From an uncultured Collinsella sp. (GTDB lineage: Bacteria; Actinomycetota; Coriobacteriia; Coriobacteriales; Coriobacteriaceae), in NCBI GenBank assembly GCA_902467875.1, contig CABQWP010000053.1, positions 1 through 15,559 on the forward strand: a stretch of DNA of 15,559 nt. Direction: 5' to 3'. The notes below the pieces were generated by a model that was given only the letters and a program-made list of their open reading frames with translations, had not been told where the DNA came from and ran no database searches. The number at the start of each line of letters is the position of its first letter. The stretch's first letter is position 1. Made by a program: the position numbers and the translations under genes. This document shows, one piece after another, positions 1-6,642 of the stretch.

Positions 1-60
1 ACTTGCAGCGACGGACCTCAGGACGCTCTTACACCACGTCTGCGCGCGCCACCGCTAACG

Positions 61-115
61 TCTCGATCTGTAACACGTAGCGAGGAATTTGGCCTCCAAC
101 TGTTACAGATTGAGA
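61..115. repeat. 55-bp hairpin repeat, copy 1
   Basis: TCTCGATCTGTAACA (61-75) faces TGTTACAGATTGAGA (101-115). This is a 15-bp inverted repeat whose single mismatch would be a G:U pair in RNA. The 25-base loop contains a second short stem, GAGG (82-85) with CCTC (93-96). The same arms recur with the same arm-to-arm spacing at 142-196. The function is unknown; a mobile palindromic repeat or a small structured RNA are both possible. Confidence 0.8.
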
Positions 116-141
116 CAAAGCGGGGGGCGGCTGGAGAAATA

Positions 142-196
142 TCTCGATCTGTAACAACTACAAGGCTCAACAGGGCCTAACTGTTACAGATTGAGA
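142..196. repeat. 55-bp hairpin repeat, copy 2
   Basis: The 15-base arms are identical to copy 1 (142-156 and 182-196), again exactly 40 bases apart start to start. The identical part on the right side extends to 22 bases (179-200 against 98-119). The loop sequence differs from copy 1 but still offers an inner stem at the same place, AGGC (163-166) with GCCT (175-178). The copies are offset by 81 bases and separated by 26. Confidence 0.8.
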
Positions 197-272
197 CAAA
201 ACGACCGGGCAAGTCCCCAACCACCACAAAGGTGCCTGTCCCCATCGTGGTGATCGGGCGGCCGGTATAGAA

Positions 273-308
273 AAAGTCCCCGCCGGGCGTGTGCTCGACG
301 GGGACTTT
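273..308 (-). terminator. Rho-independent terminator of the nfnAB operon
   Basis: AAAGTCCCCG (273-282) is fully complementary to CGGGGACTTT (299-308), with a 16-base loop. Read on the minus strand, the stem ends in a T run (GGGGACTTTTTC). It lies 29 bases beyond the nfnB stop codon, as expected for the operon's end. Confidence 0.85.
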
Positions 309-336
309 GCCGTTTGGTGGCTAGTGCTGTAGGTGA

Positions 337-1746
337 TTACTCGCCCAGCAGGCTCTTGGTGATGGAAGCGGCGGCCTTCTTGCCGGCGCCCATCGCCAGA
401 ATGACCGTAGCGGCACCGGTGACGATGTCGCCGCCGGCCCAGATACGGGGATCGGTGGTCTGGCCGGTCTCCTCGTCGGCAACGATGTAGCCCCACTTGT
501 TGAGCTCCATCTTGCCGCCGATCTTCTTTGCGAAGGGGTTGGCGTTGGTGCCGATAGCCGAGATCGCGACGTCGCAGGGGATCTCCTCGATGGCGCCCTC
601 GATGGGCACCGGACGACGGCGGCCGGACTCGTCGGGCTCGCCGAGCTCCATCTTCTGGACCTTGACGGCGCACACGGAGCCGTCCTCGCCAGCGACAAAC
701 TCGAGCGGGGAGACGAGCGGCAGAACCTCGACGCCCTCGGCCTTGGCATGGTGCAGCTCGGCGCGACGGCAGGGCATCTCGTCCTCGGTACGACGGTAGG
801 CGATGATGGCGTGCTCGGCGCCCAGGCGCTTGGCGGTACGGACGGCGTCCATAGCCACGTTGCCGCCACCAAAGACGACGACGTTCTTGCCATGCTTGGT
901 GGGGGTGTCGTACTCGGGGAACTTGTTGGCCTTCATCAGGTTCACGCGGGTGAGGTACTCGTTCGCGAAGAAGACGTTGGGCAGGTTCTCGCCGGGGACG
1001 TTGAGGAACTTGGGCAGGCCAGCGCCGGTCGCCACGTAGATGGCGTCGAAGCCCTGCTCGAACAGCTCCTCGGCCGTGGCCATGTTGCCCACGACGGAGT
1101 TGTACTCAAACTTGACGCCCATGTCCTCCAGGCCGTCAATCTCGCGCTTGACGACTGCCTTGGGCAGACGGAACTCGGGGATGCCGTAGACCAGCACGCC
1201 GCCGCCGGTAAAGAAGGCCTCAAAGACGGTGACGTCAAAGCCGTTGCGGGCGAGCTCGCCGGCGCAGGTGATGCCGGACGGGCCAGAGCCGACGACGGCG
1301 ACCTTCTTGCCGTTCTTGGGGGCCATCTTGGGCGTGGAGGCGAGCTCGGGGCGGTCACCCAGGAAGCGCTCGAGCTGGCCGATGGCCACGGGCTCGGACT
1401 TCTTACCACGGATGCACTTGCCCTCGCACTGGTTCTCCTGCGGGCAGACGCGGCCGCAGATGGCGGGAAGCATGGAGTCCTCGCGGATGGTATCGAGGGC
1501 GCCGCCGAAGTCCTTCTCGCGGATCTGCTCGATAAAGCGGGGGATGTTGATGTTGACGGGGCAGCCCTCAACACAGAACGGCTTCTTGCAGTTGAGGCAG
1601 CGCTCGGCCTCGGCCAGCGCCATCTCCTCGGTGAAGCCCTTGTCGACGGGGCGGAAGTCGCAAGCGCGCTCGGCAGCCGGCTCCTCGTTATCGGGGGTGC
1701 GGGGCGACTTCATATCGGCAACGAAACGACCGTTAACTAGTGGCAT
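337..1746 (-). CDS. nfnB: NADP-binding large subunit of NADH-dependent ferredoxin:NADP oxidoreductase (NfnB/SudA; GltD-like)
   Basis: A 469-residue cytosolic iron-sulfur flavoprotein. Two cysteine clusters near the N-terminus (C50, C53, C58, C62 and C97, C101, C107, C111) fit two [4Fe-4S] centres. GSGPSG (153-158) is the FAD-binding Rossmann motif, GGGNVAMD (293-300) the NADPH-binding one, and AGGD (437-440) the second FAD contact. Such proteins are often annotated as glutamate synthase small subunit. No large glutamate synthase subunit is next to it, whereas an NfnA-type subunit overlaps it by 10 bp, and both lengths match the known NfnA/NfnB pair (about 280 and 470 residues). Together they would couple NADH and reduced ferredoxin to NADP reduction by electron bifurcation. 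The start is the ATG inside the end of nfnA, so translational coupling is likely. The family is certain; the bifurcating role is inferred from the pair. Confidence 0.88.
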   Translation of the reverse strand: MPLVNGRFVADMKSPRTPDNEEPAAERACDFRPVDKGFTEEMALAEAERCLNCKKPFCVEGCPVNINIPRFIEQIREKDFGGALDTIREDSMLPAICGRVCPQENQCEGKCIRGKKSEPVAIGQLERFLGDRPELASTPKMAPKNGKKVAVVGSGPSGITCAGELARNGFDVTVFEAFFTGGGVLVYGIPEFRLPKAVVKREIDGLEDMGVKFEYNSVVGNMATAEELFEQGFDAIYVATGAGLPKFLNVPGENLPNVFFANEYLTRVNLMKANKFPEYDTPTKHGKNVVVFGGGNVAMDAVRTAKRLGAEHAIIAYRRTEDEMPCRRAELHHAKAEGVEVLPLVSPLEFVAGEDGSVCAVKVQKMELGEPDESGRRRPVPIEGAIEEIPCDVAISAIGTNANPFAKKIGGKMELNKWGYIVADEETGQTTDPRIWAGGDIVTGAATVILAMGAGKKAAASITKSLLGE

Positions 1747-2576
1747 GCGCAGCTCTTTTCCTCATAGGCCTTGAGGGACTCGCCCTCTTCGGAACGGTAA
1801 GCGGCCTGGCGGGCACGAAGGTCATCCCAGTCGACCAGGGTGGCATCGAAGTCGGGGCCGTCGACGCAAGCGAACTTGGTCACGCCGCCCACCTCGACGC
1901 GGCAGCAGCCGCACATACCGGTGCCGTCAACCATGATGGGGTTGAGCGACGCGGTGATGGGGGTGTCGTACTTCTGGGCGGTGAGGGTCGAGAACTTCAT
2001 CATCGGAACGGGGCCGACGCAGAAGACCTGGCTCACGGCCTTGTCCTGCAGCAGGCGCTCCAGCGGAGCGGTGACAACGCCCTGCTCGCCGTAGGAACCG
2101 TCGTCAGTGGTGATGTGGATGTGGTCCTCGTCGAGGAGCTCGCGGAACTGGTCCTCCATGAGCAGGAGGTCCTTGGTGCGGGCGCCCATGATGGCGTGCA
2201 CCTCGTGACCGGTCTCGACCAGGTGCTTGGCGACCGGGAAGGCAATTGCCAGGCCGACGCCGCCGCCAATGACGGCGCAGGGGCCCTCGGCCATCTCGGT
2301 GGGAACGCCCAGCGGGCCCACGACGTCGCGCAGCGACTCGCCGGCCTCGTAGGTGGAAAGCATTTCGGTGGTCTTGCCGATCACCATGAAGATGAACTCG
2401 ACCCAGCCCTCGTCACCGTTCCAGCCGGCCAGGGTAAACGGGACGCGCTCGCCCGTCTCGTTGGCGCGAACCATGAGGAACTGTCCAGCGTGCGCATGCT
2501 TGGCGATTGCAGGCGCCTCGATGCGGAACTTGAACACCTTCTCCGAGAACTGCGTCTTCTCCAGGATCTTATACAT
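1737..2576 (-). CDS. nfnA: NAD-binding small subunit of NADH-dependent ferredoxin:NADP oxidoreductase (NfnA/SudB)
   Basis: A 279-residue ferredoxin-NADP reductase-like protein. The N-terminal part (about 1-95) fits the FAD-binding barrel. AVIGGGVGLAIAFPVAKHL (101-119) fits the nucleotide-binding domain. A C-terminal cysteine group, C222, C224 or C225, and C237, lies after VDGTGM, as in PyrK-type [2Fe-2S] subunits. PyrK of dihydroorotate dehydrogenase is the main alternative, but the overlap with a GltD-like subunit argues for NfnA, which binds NADH and the [2Fe-2S] centre in the bifurcating complex. The ATG is preceded by a good ribosome-binding site (AGAGAGGGG about 5 bases upstream). This is the first gene of the operon. 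Confidence 0.87.
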   Translation of the reverse strand: MYKILEKTQFSEKVFKFRIEAPAIAKHAHAGQFLMVRANETGERVPFTLAGWNGDEGWVEFIFMVIGKTTEMLSTYEAGESLRDVVGPLGVPTEMAEGPCAVIGGGVGLAIAFPVAKHLVETGHEVHAIMGARTKDLLLMEDQFRELLDEDHIHITTDDGSYGEQGVVTAPLERLLQDKAVSQVFCVGPVPMMKFSTLTAQKYDTPITASLNPIMVDGTGMCGCCRVEVGGVTKFACVDGPDFDATLVDWDDLRARQAAYRSEEGESLKAYEEKSCACH

Positions 2577-2681
2577 AGAACCCCTCTCTTGTTAGGGCCG
2601 CCGAACCGTGCCTCCACGGAAATGGACGGTAGCCCGAATAAAACCGTACGCGCACAGGCGTTGTGCAGACATACGGTGCAA

Positions 2682-2687
2682 ATTATA
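2682..2687 (-). promoter_or_regulatory. Candidate -10 box for the nfnAB operon
   Basis: The minus strand reads TATAAT here, a perfect -10 hexamer about 105 bases upstream of the nfnA start. No convincing -35 box lies 16-19 bases further upstream; the best nearby match, GTGACA (2700-2705), is too close at 12 bases. The call rests on the -10 alone. Confidence 0.4.
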
Positions 2688-2765
2688 CCCTCATGGACAT
2701 GTCACTTACGTGTGTCTTCGGCTGTTGGGAGCAGGGTTTATCCACTTTGGCCTACCAAAGGGGAG

Positions 2766-2931
2766 AGGTTTATTTTGGTCAGTTTTATCAGGTAAAACGG
2801 CAAATGGGGCCGGCCTCGGGTTGTGATGAGGCCGGCCCCCTTTGGGGTGCTATGCATGTATGTCGGCGCGCGGTTGATTGCGATGCCGCAACTGGGGCGT
2901 TTCCGCAGGTAAAACCTGCCAAAATAAACCT
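2766..2931. repeat. Separated 13-bp inverted repeat around the pth terminator
   Basis: AGGTTTATTTTGG (2766-2778) is repeated exactly in inverse orientation at 2919-2931. Beyond it, imperfect similarity continues on both sides (CAGTTTTATCAGG on the left against CAGGTTTTACCTG on the right, read inverted). The GC-rich stem at 2806-2839 lies between the arms. It could be a pair of protein-binding sites or the ends of a degenerate hairpin element. Confidence 0.55.
2806..2839 (-). terminator. GC-rich stem-loop, probable pth terminator
   Basis: A perfect 12-bp stem, GGGGCCGGCCTC (2806-2817) with GAGGCCGGCCCC (2828-2839), and a 10-base loop. It lies about 110 bases beyond the pth stop. T-rich sequence follows on the minus strand (ATTTGCCGTTTTA), while the plus side has only CTTTGG, so the minus direction is favoured. 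It would separate pth from nfnA transcription. Confidence 0.65.
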
Positions 2932-2949
2932 GTTCCTAAATGATAGGTT

Positions 2950-3579
2950 TTAGTGCTTGCCGTTGGCGGAGGCGGCGCCGTTGACATGGTCGCGGGCATA
3001 GACCACGCCGTGCACGATCGCCAGGCCGGCGGCGTCGGCCGCGCGGGCGCAGGTGTCCTGGAAATCCTCGGCCTCGCGGGCGCGCAGCTGCTTAAGAACG
3101 TAGTCGGCGACGGCCATCTTGCCGGGAGGGTTGCCGATGCCGGTGCGGATGCGGCTGAAGTCGCGGCTGCCCATCTTGTCGATGATGGAGCGCAGGCCGT
3201 TGTGACCGGCGTGGCCGCCGCCCACCTTAACGCGGACGTCGCCGGCGGGAATATCGAGCTCGTCGTGGATTACGAGCAGCTCCTCGGCCTTGATCTTGTA
3301 CTCGCGGCAGAGCTTGGAGATGGGGCCACCCGAGGTATTCATATACGACTGCGGCTTGACCAGTACAATCTGGCGCTTACCGCCCTCTTCCTCGGGATCG
3401 TTGATGTTGATGAGCGCGACCTCGGCGCCTGCTTGGTTTTTCCAGTACGTGACGCCGGCCTGACGGGCCAGCTCGTCGATTGCTTTGAAACCAGCGTTGT
3501 GACGGGTCTCGGCATATTCCTCGCCAGGGTTGCCAAGTCCGGCAACCATGCGAATCTTAAGCGGCTGTGCAGCTGCCAT
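2950..3579 (-). CDS. pth: Peptidyl-tRNA hydrolase
   Basis: A 209-residue cytosolic enzyme that releases tRNA from prematurely dropped peptidyl-tRNA. GLGNPGEEYAETRHNAG (14-30) is the family signature. The residues expected for substrate binding and catalysis are present: N17, H27, N81 (in YMNTSG), D106 (in HDELDIPAG) and N127 (in GGHAGHNGLRS). The C-terminal tail of about 20 residues is Ala/Asn/Gly-rich and probably dispensable. The ATG follows AAAGGAT at good spacing. In many Gram-positive bacteria pth follows glmU and prs; the same order is kept here, but an unrelated gene and two repeat elements sit between prs and pth. Confidence 0.95.
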   Translation of the reverse strand: MAAAQPLKIRMVAGLGNPGEEYAETRHNAGFKAIDELARQAGVTYWKNQAGAEVALININDPEEEGGKRQIVLVKPQSYMNTSGGPISKLCREYKIKAEELLVIHDELDIPAGDVRVKVGGGHAGHNGLRSIIDKMGSRDFSRIRTGIGNPPGKMAVADYVLKQLRAREAEDFQDTCARAADAAGLAIVHGVVYARDHVNGAASANGKH

Positions 3580-3609
3580 GTTTATCCTTTCGTTGATTTG
3601 TCGCCTGCT

Positions 3610-3638
3610 ATGGTGAGCGACCCTGTTGCCGCTGTCAA
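3610..3638 (-). promoter_or_regulatory. Candidate promoter for pth
   Basis: The minus strand has a perfect -35 TTGACA (3633-3638). At 17 bases spacing the -10 would be CACCAT (3610-3615), only a 3/6 match. If correct, pth has its own promoter downstream of the inserted module, as would be needed once it is separated from prs. Confidence 0.35.
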
Positions 3639-3693
3639 ATGGAGGGTAATTGAGGGCGTTTAGGGGCGTTTGGACGGCCGTCGAAATCAGAGG

Positions 3694-3897
3694 TGGACAG
3701 TTAGTTCAGATACGTATAAGTTCTGAGGACTCGAAGTGCTCAATTCAATGCCGATACGTTGTTTCGGAGCTTTAGTTAGTCCATATGGCGCTGTTTTGAA
3801 GTCTACCCTGCCTTCAAATAGGGCGAATGGTATAGAGATAGCTGCAAAACAGCCTAATTCAATGTGTCCATCTATACGTATCTGAACTAACTGTCCA
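3694..3897. mobile_element. 204-bp element with 25-bp perfect terminal inverted repeats, copy 1
   Basis: The left arm (3694-3718, beginning TGGACAGTTAG) and the right arm (3873-3897, ending CTAACTGTCCA) are exact reverse complements over 25 bases. The 154-base interior carries a nested inverted pair, GCTGTTTTG with CAAAACAGC around 3790-3853, and a direct repeat AATTCAATG. There is no transposase and no clear target duplication, so it resembles a non-autonomous MITE-like or hairpin-RNA element. It ends 33 bases from the stop codon of the nuclease-like gene; the second copy lies beyond that gene's start. The rest of the pth-side interval (3580-3693) shows only the candidate pth promoter. Confidence 0.8.
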
Positions 3898-3930
3898 GTC
3901 CTGTTCGGCGGCGCGCGGGTGATTCGCCGT

Positions 3931-5058
3931 TTAGACCGCCGCAAGGCCGATTCCAGCCCGCAGAGCGTTGAGCCAAGCGGCCTGACGCTTGCGATAGCCC
4001 TTGATACGGTATCGGAATCGGACTCCCGCGAGTCGATGCATCGTTTGGGCGAAGGCTTCGAGTGCAACAAGGTCTTTCATTTGGTCGCGATTGATAACCA
4101 GGACGTGGATGCCCATTGCCTTGAGGCCATTATTTCGATTGCCATCGTGGATGCGAGCGTTTTGAAGCTCATGCCCAATTCCGTTGTATTCGTTGTCGAC
4201 TCCGGCTGCCGGGCAATATAGGTCGCAGATGGCATAGGGGATGCCCGAGGACATGTTGACCGCAAGAGTGTCGAAGTCGATTCGATAGTTGAGTAGCAGG
4301 CCTCCCATGGGCAGACTGCAACATCCGAATCCTCCAAAGCGCATGGGCGCTCCGAGAACGGCAAACATTAGGGATTCGGCTGGGGATGCAGATCCGGGTC
4401 GGGCAAGTTTGACTGCCGTGCGAAACGATGTGTATGAGCTACTTTTGGCAAGCTGTGCAACAGCCTCGAGATCTTCGATGGTCGTGGCGGGCTCGCATTT
4501 GTAGTGTGCCTGTTCGTAGCGGGTTTCGTTCTGCTGTTCGGTCGCCGACTGGTCGCCCCGGCAATCGAGGTCGTCCATCGCTTCGTAGTCATCGCCCTCG
4601 GGCCAGATGCCGTCATAGGCAATGGGGTATGTTGCCCCGGGAGGAAGGGAGTAGGTTCCGAGCAGTTCCATGAGAAGCATCAGGGTTTTGGCGACTGATT
4701 CATTTTTGGAACAAAGCATGGCTGTCATGGCGGGAGACGTTGCGTAGATGTCGGCCTCGACGTGCATAATTGCACCTTCAGGAAGAGGAGCGGAGAGAAT
4801 ATGCTGAAGAAGTCGCCTGTCGCGGCGTCTGTTGTCTTCGTTTGAAACGAGAAGATCGAGCAGTTCGGAATCATCTTCATTCCAGGCGTCGAGTATCGAA
4901 AGTGCACCAAAGTCTATCGCGTCATTGTTGGGAATACAGCTAGCCAAGGCATGTGCTTGCTGTTCGCTATCAACGAAGTCCCAGGGTAGGGCAGAGTACG
5001 CCCGTCGTGCGCGACGAATTGCGCGGAGGGCGGAGAGATGTGAAATCACGGTCGTCAT
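3931..5058 (-). CDS. Unrecognised protein with a PD-(D/E)XK nuclease-like C-terminus
   Basis: A 375-residue protein I cannot name. The N-terminal two thirds has an SP...ELLGTY section (108-136), an acidic stretch (153-170) and SPAES...GAPMRFGGFG (225-245). The C-terminus reads D279, then NEYNGIGHE (289-297), R308 and GIHVLVINRDQ (316-326). That spacing resembles Vsr/DUF559-type endonucleases, where an aspartate precedes an E-x-D-G...H core. Here the core has N instead of D (EYNG), so activity may be lost or changed. From memory, similar proteins form a multi-copy family in Coriobacteriia; a defence or toxin role is only a guess. The ATG was chosen because TVISHLSALRA looks like a conserved family start, yet no ribosome-binding site precedes it. 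Base composition is visibly less GC-rich than its neighbours. Elements with shared inverted repeats flank it on both sides. Confidence 0.6.
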   Translation of the reverse strand: MTTVISHLSALRAIRRARRAYSALPWDFVDSEQQAHALASCIPNNDAIDFGALSILDAWNEDDSELLDLLVSNEDNRRRDRRLLQHILSAPLPEGAIMHVEADIYATSPAMTAMLCSKNESVAKTLMLLMELLGTYSLPPGATYPIAYDGIWPEGDDYEAMDDLDCRGDQSATEQQNETRYEQAHYKCEPATTIEDLEAVAQLAKSSSYTSFRTAVKLARPGSASPAESLMFAVLGAPMRFGGFGCCSLPMGGLLLNYRIDFDTLAVNMSSGIPYAICDLYCPAAGVDNEYNGIGHELQNARIHDGNRNNGLKAMGIHVLVINRDQMKDLVALEAFAQTMHRLAGVRFRYRIKGYRKRQAAWLNALRAGIGLAAV

Positions 5059-5221
5059 AGCTATAACGTACTAAGTTGGCGGCAGAATGCGACCGCCATA
5101 CCGTTCTTTTCGCTCAGCGGGGCGCTGCGCGCCATGAACGGCTGGGTGTTATGAATTCGGTGGAATCGGTTGAGGGGATTGCAGGAAATTGAGCTCTGCC
5201 GCGAAGGTTGACGATAGCTGC
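5059..5221. other. Upstream region of the nuclease-like gene with two hairpins
   Basis: Two hairpins follow each other: TGGCGG/CCGCCA (5077-5082 and 5093-5098), and CCGTTC/GAACGG (5101-5106 and 5136-5141) with an inner CAGCG/CGCTG stem (5115-5127). Neither is followed by a T run. No clear promoter or ribosome-binding site for the minus-strand gene is seen. With the adjoining element and the prs terminator, the gene-free interval runs to 5509. Confidence 0.45.
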
Positions 5222-5423
5222 TGGACAGTTAGTTCAGATACGTATAAGGCAGCGGCGTTCGAGGCGTTTCTAAGGGCCTTTGAGGGCGATTTGAGGATAA
5301 ATATGCAGCGGTTGTACTCGAAAACGATGAGCTTTGGACGGCATGGCATGCGCCGGGGAGGTCAGAAGGCTCCGAACGGTCCTTTGGAGCTTTAGAAAAA
5401 TACGTATCTGAACTAATTGTCCA
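5222..5423. mobile_element. 202-bp element with the same 25-bp terminal inverted repeats, copy 2
   Basis: The left arm (5222-5246) is identical to the left arm of copy 1. The right arm (5399-5423) differs from the perfect complement at two places: AA for TA at its inner end, and one C-to-T change that would still pair as G:U. Overall length is within 2 bases of copy 1, but the interior is essentially different; the only shared stretch I find is GGAGCTTTAG (3766-3775 and 5386-5395), at different offsets. The plus strand stays open across the left arm and interior (from about 5189, stop at 5393-5395), but I do not call a gene. There is no obvious target duplication. Confidence 0.78.
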
Positions 5424-5446
5424 GGGCGGGTTGACGAGGGATAGAA

Positions 5447-5476
5447 AAAGGGTCGGAAGCGAGCTTCCGACCCTTT
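5447..5476 (-). terminator. Rho-independent terminator of prs
   Basis: AAAGGGTCGGAAGC (5447-5460) faces GCTTCCGACCCTTT (5463-5476) in a nearly loopless palindrome. The minus strand continues into TTTTTC, giving a good terminator 34 bases beyond the prs stop. The plus side is weaker (CTTTAAAAG), though some bidirectional action is possible. Confidence 0.9.
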
Positions 5477-5509
5477 AAAAGCATCAAAGATGATGCGATG
5501 CGCGTTGGA

Positions 5510-6496
5510 TTACAGCGCGAAGTCGCCGCCGACGAGCGTGGAGACGGGCTCCTCGTGGTAAACGGCGGAGATGGCCTGAGCGAACTCCTCGGCGACCGAG
5601 ATGGTCTTGATCTTGCCGCCGACCTCGACGGGAATGGCGTCGGTGACGACGCACTCGACGATCGGGGCGTCGTTCAGACGCTCGATGGCCGGACCGGAGA
5701 AGATACCGTGGGTGGCGCAGACGTAGATATCGCCAGCGCCCATAGCCTTGAGCTCCTTGACGTTGGCGCACAGGGTGCCAGCGGTGTCGATCATGTCGTC
5801 GTTGATGATGCAGGTCTTGCCCTTGATGTCACCGATGATGCCCATGACCTCGGCGGCGTTGTGGCGCGGACGGCCCTTGTGGGCGATGGCCAGGTCGCAG
5901 CCGAGCATGTCGGACAGCTTCTTGGCGGCCTTGGCGCGGCCCACATCGGGGGAGACGACAACCAGGTTGTCGGTGTCGAAGTTCATGGCGTTGTAGTACT
6001 GGCCAAACAGCGGCAGTGCGGACAGGTGGTTGACCGGGATATCGAAGAAGCCCTGGATCTGACCCTGGTGCAGGTCGAGGGTGATGATGCGGTCGACGCC
6101 GGCGCGCTCGAGCAGGTTGGCGACGAGGCGGGCGGTGATGGGCTCGCGCGGGCCGGCCTTGCGGTCCTGGCGGGCATAGCCGTAGTGGGTGATAACGGCG
6201 GTGATGGAGCGGGCGGATGCGCGCTTGGCAGCGTCGGTGGCGATGAGCAGCTCCATGAGCATGTCGTTGACGTTGCCGCCGGCCACGGACTGAATCAGGA
6301 AGACGTCGGCGCCGCGGACGGTCTCGTCGTAGCGGGCGTAAATCTCACCATTGGCGAACTGCTTTAGCGTAAGGCCCGAAAGCTCGACCCCAAGGTACTC
6401 AGCGATCTTCTGAGCGAGGGGACGGTTGGAGGAACCGGAATACACGCGGATGGACTTGCGCATATTCTCCGACTTCTCGGGATCATTAATCGGCAT
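5510..6496 (-). CDS. prs: Ribose-phosphate pyrophosphokinase (PRPP synthetase)
   Basis: A 328-residue class I PRPP synthetase making 5-phosphoribosyl diphosphate from ribose 5-phosphate and ATP for purines, pyrimidines, histidine and NAD. Seen in the sequence: FANGEIYARY (47-56), the ATP-site YGYARQDRK (105-113), DLHQGQIQGFF (141-151), the flexible catalytic loop HKGRPRHN (206-213) with the basic K207 and R209, and the PRPP-binding INDDMIDTAGT (231-241). The first ATG is preferred over M12 because AAAGGAGAAGGG precedes it closely. It follows glmU after its own terminator, so it may be transcribed from a separate promoter; a TACAAT -10-like box lies at 6543-6548 on the minus strand without a good -35. 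Confidence 0.96.
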   Translation of the reverse strand: MPINDPEKSENMRKSIRVYSGSSNRPLAQKIAEYLGVELSGLTLKQFANGEIYARYDETVRGADVFLIQSVAGGNVNDMLMELLIATDAAKRASARSITAVITHYGYARQDRKAGPREPITARLVANLLERAGVDRIITLDLHQGQIQGFFDIPVNHLSALPLFGQYYNAMNFDTDNLVVVSPDVGRAKAAKKLSDMLGCDLAIAHKGRPRHNAAEVMGIIGDIKGKTCIINDDMIDTAGTLCANVKELKAMGAGDIYVCATHGIFSGPAIERLNDAPIVECVVTDAIPVEVGGKIKTISVAEEFAQAISAVYHEEPVSTLVGGDFAL

Positions 6497-6642
6497 TACC
6501 CTTCTCCTTTATACATCGAATGCCATATAGATGCCTTTTTGCATTGTAACCGCGCGGCGGGGTTAATCGGGTCTTGATAACGTCTTTACCGTCAACGGAC
6601 ACGAACCGACCACTCATTCTGTCACGCAGGTCAGCATAGAAA

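Larger units (their letters stand above)
1..336. other. Non-coding region left of nfnB with hairpin repeats
   Basis: I find no credible gene here. The stretch holds two copies of a 55-bp inverted repeat (61-115 and 142-196), a smaller inverted repeat (CACCAC at 222-227 against GTGGTG at 247-252), and the terminator of the minus-strand nfn operon (273-308). Bases 1-60 show nothing recognisable. The gene further left lies outside the window, so it is not known whether the repeats sit between convergent transcripts. Confidence 0.7.
2577..2949. other. Intergenic region between nfnA and pth
   Basis: No credible gene in 373 bases. It contains the nfnA ribosome-binding site, a -10-like box (2682-2687), a 6-bp hairpin CTTTGG/CCAAAG (2745-2760), a 13-bp inverted pair (2766-2778 and 2919-2931), a strong GC-rich terminator stem (2806-2839), and the short palindrome GCAGGT/ACCTGC (2905-2919) just beyond the pth stop. 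AAACCT (2926-2931) and AGGTTT (2944-2949) also face each other directly after the pth stop and could form a weak first terminator. Confidence 0.6.

Noticed and set aside
61..196. CRISPR array
   Set aside because: Only two units, each internally palindromic and with variable loops, separated by 26 bases. There is no repeat-spacer series and no cas gene.
748..1740. Long plus-strand open frame opposite nfnB
   Set aside because: Its translation is Gly/Ala/Val/Asp-rich and low in complexity, as expected from the complement of a GC-rich gene. The minus strand encodes a complete, motif-bearing protein.
2608..2953. Small plus-strand genes between nfnA and pth
   Set aside because: The short overlapping frames lack ribosome-binding sites and run through the terminator stem; nothing supports coding.
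5189..5395. Small 68-codon plus-strand gene across the left arm of the second inverted-repeat element
   Set aside because: It needs a TTG start with a weak ribosome-binding site, and the matching frame of the first element stops two codons after the arm. There is no family evidence.
5498..6367. Plus-strand open frame opposite prs
   Set aside because: Repetitive Gly/Asp/Val composition typical of an antisense shadow; prs on the minus strand is complete.
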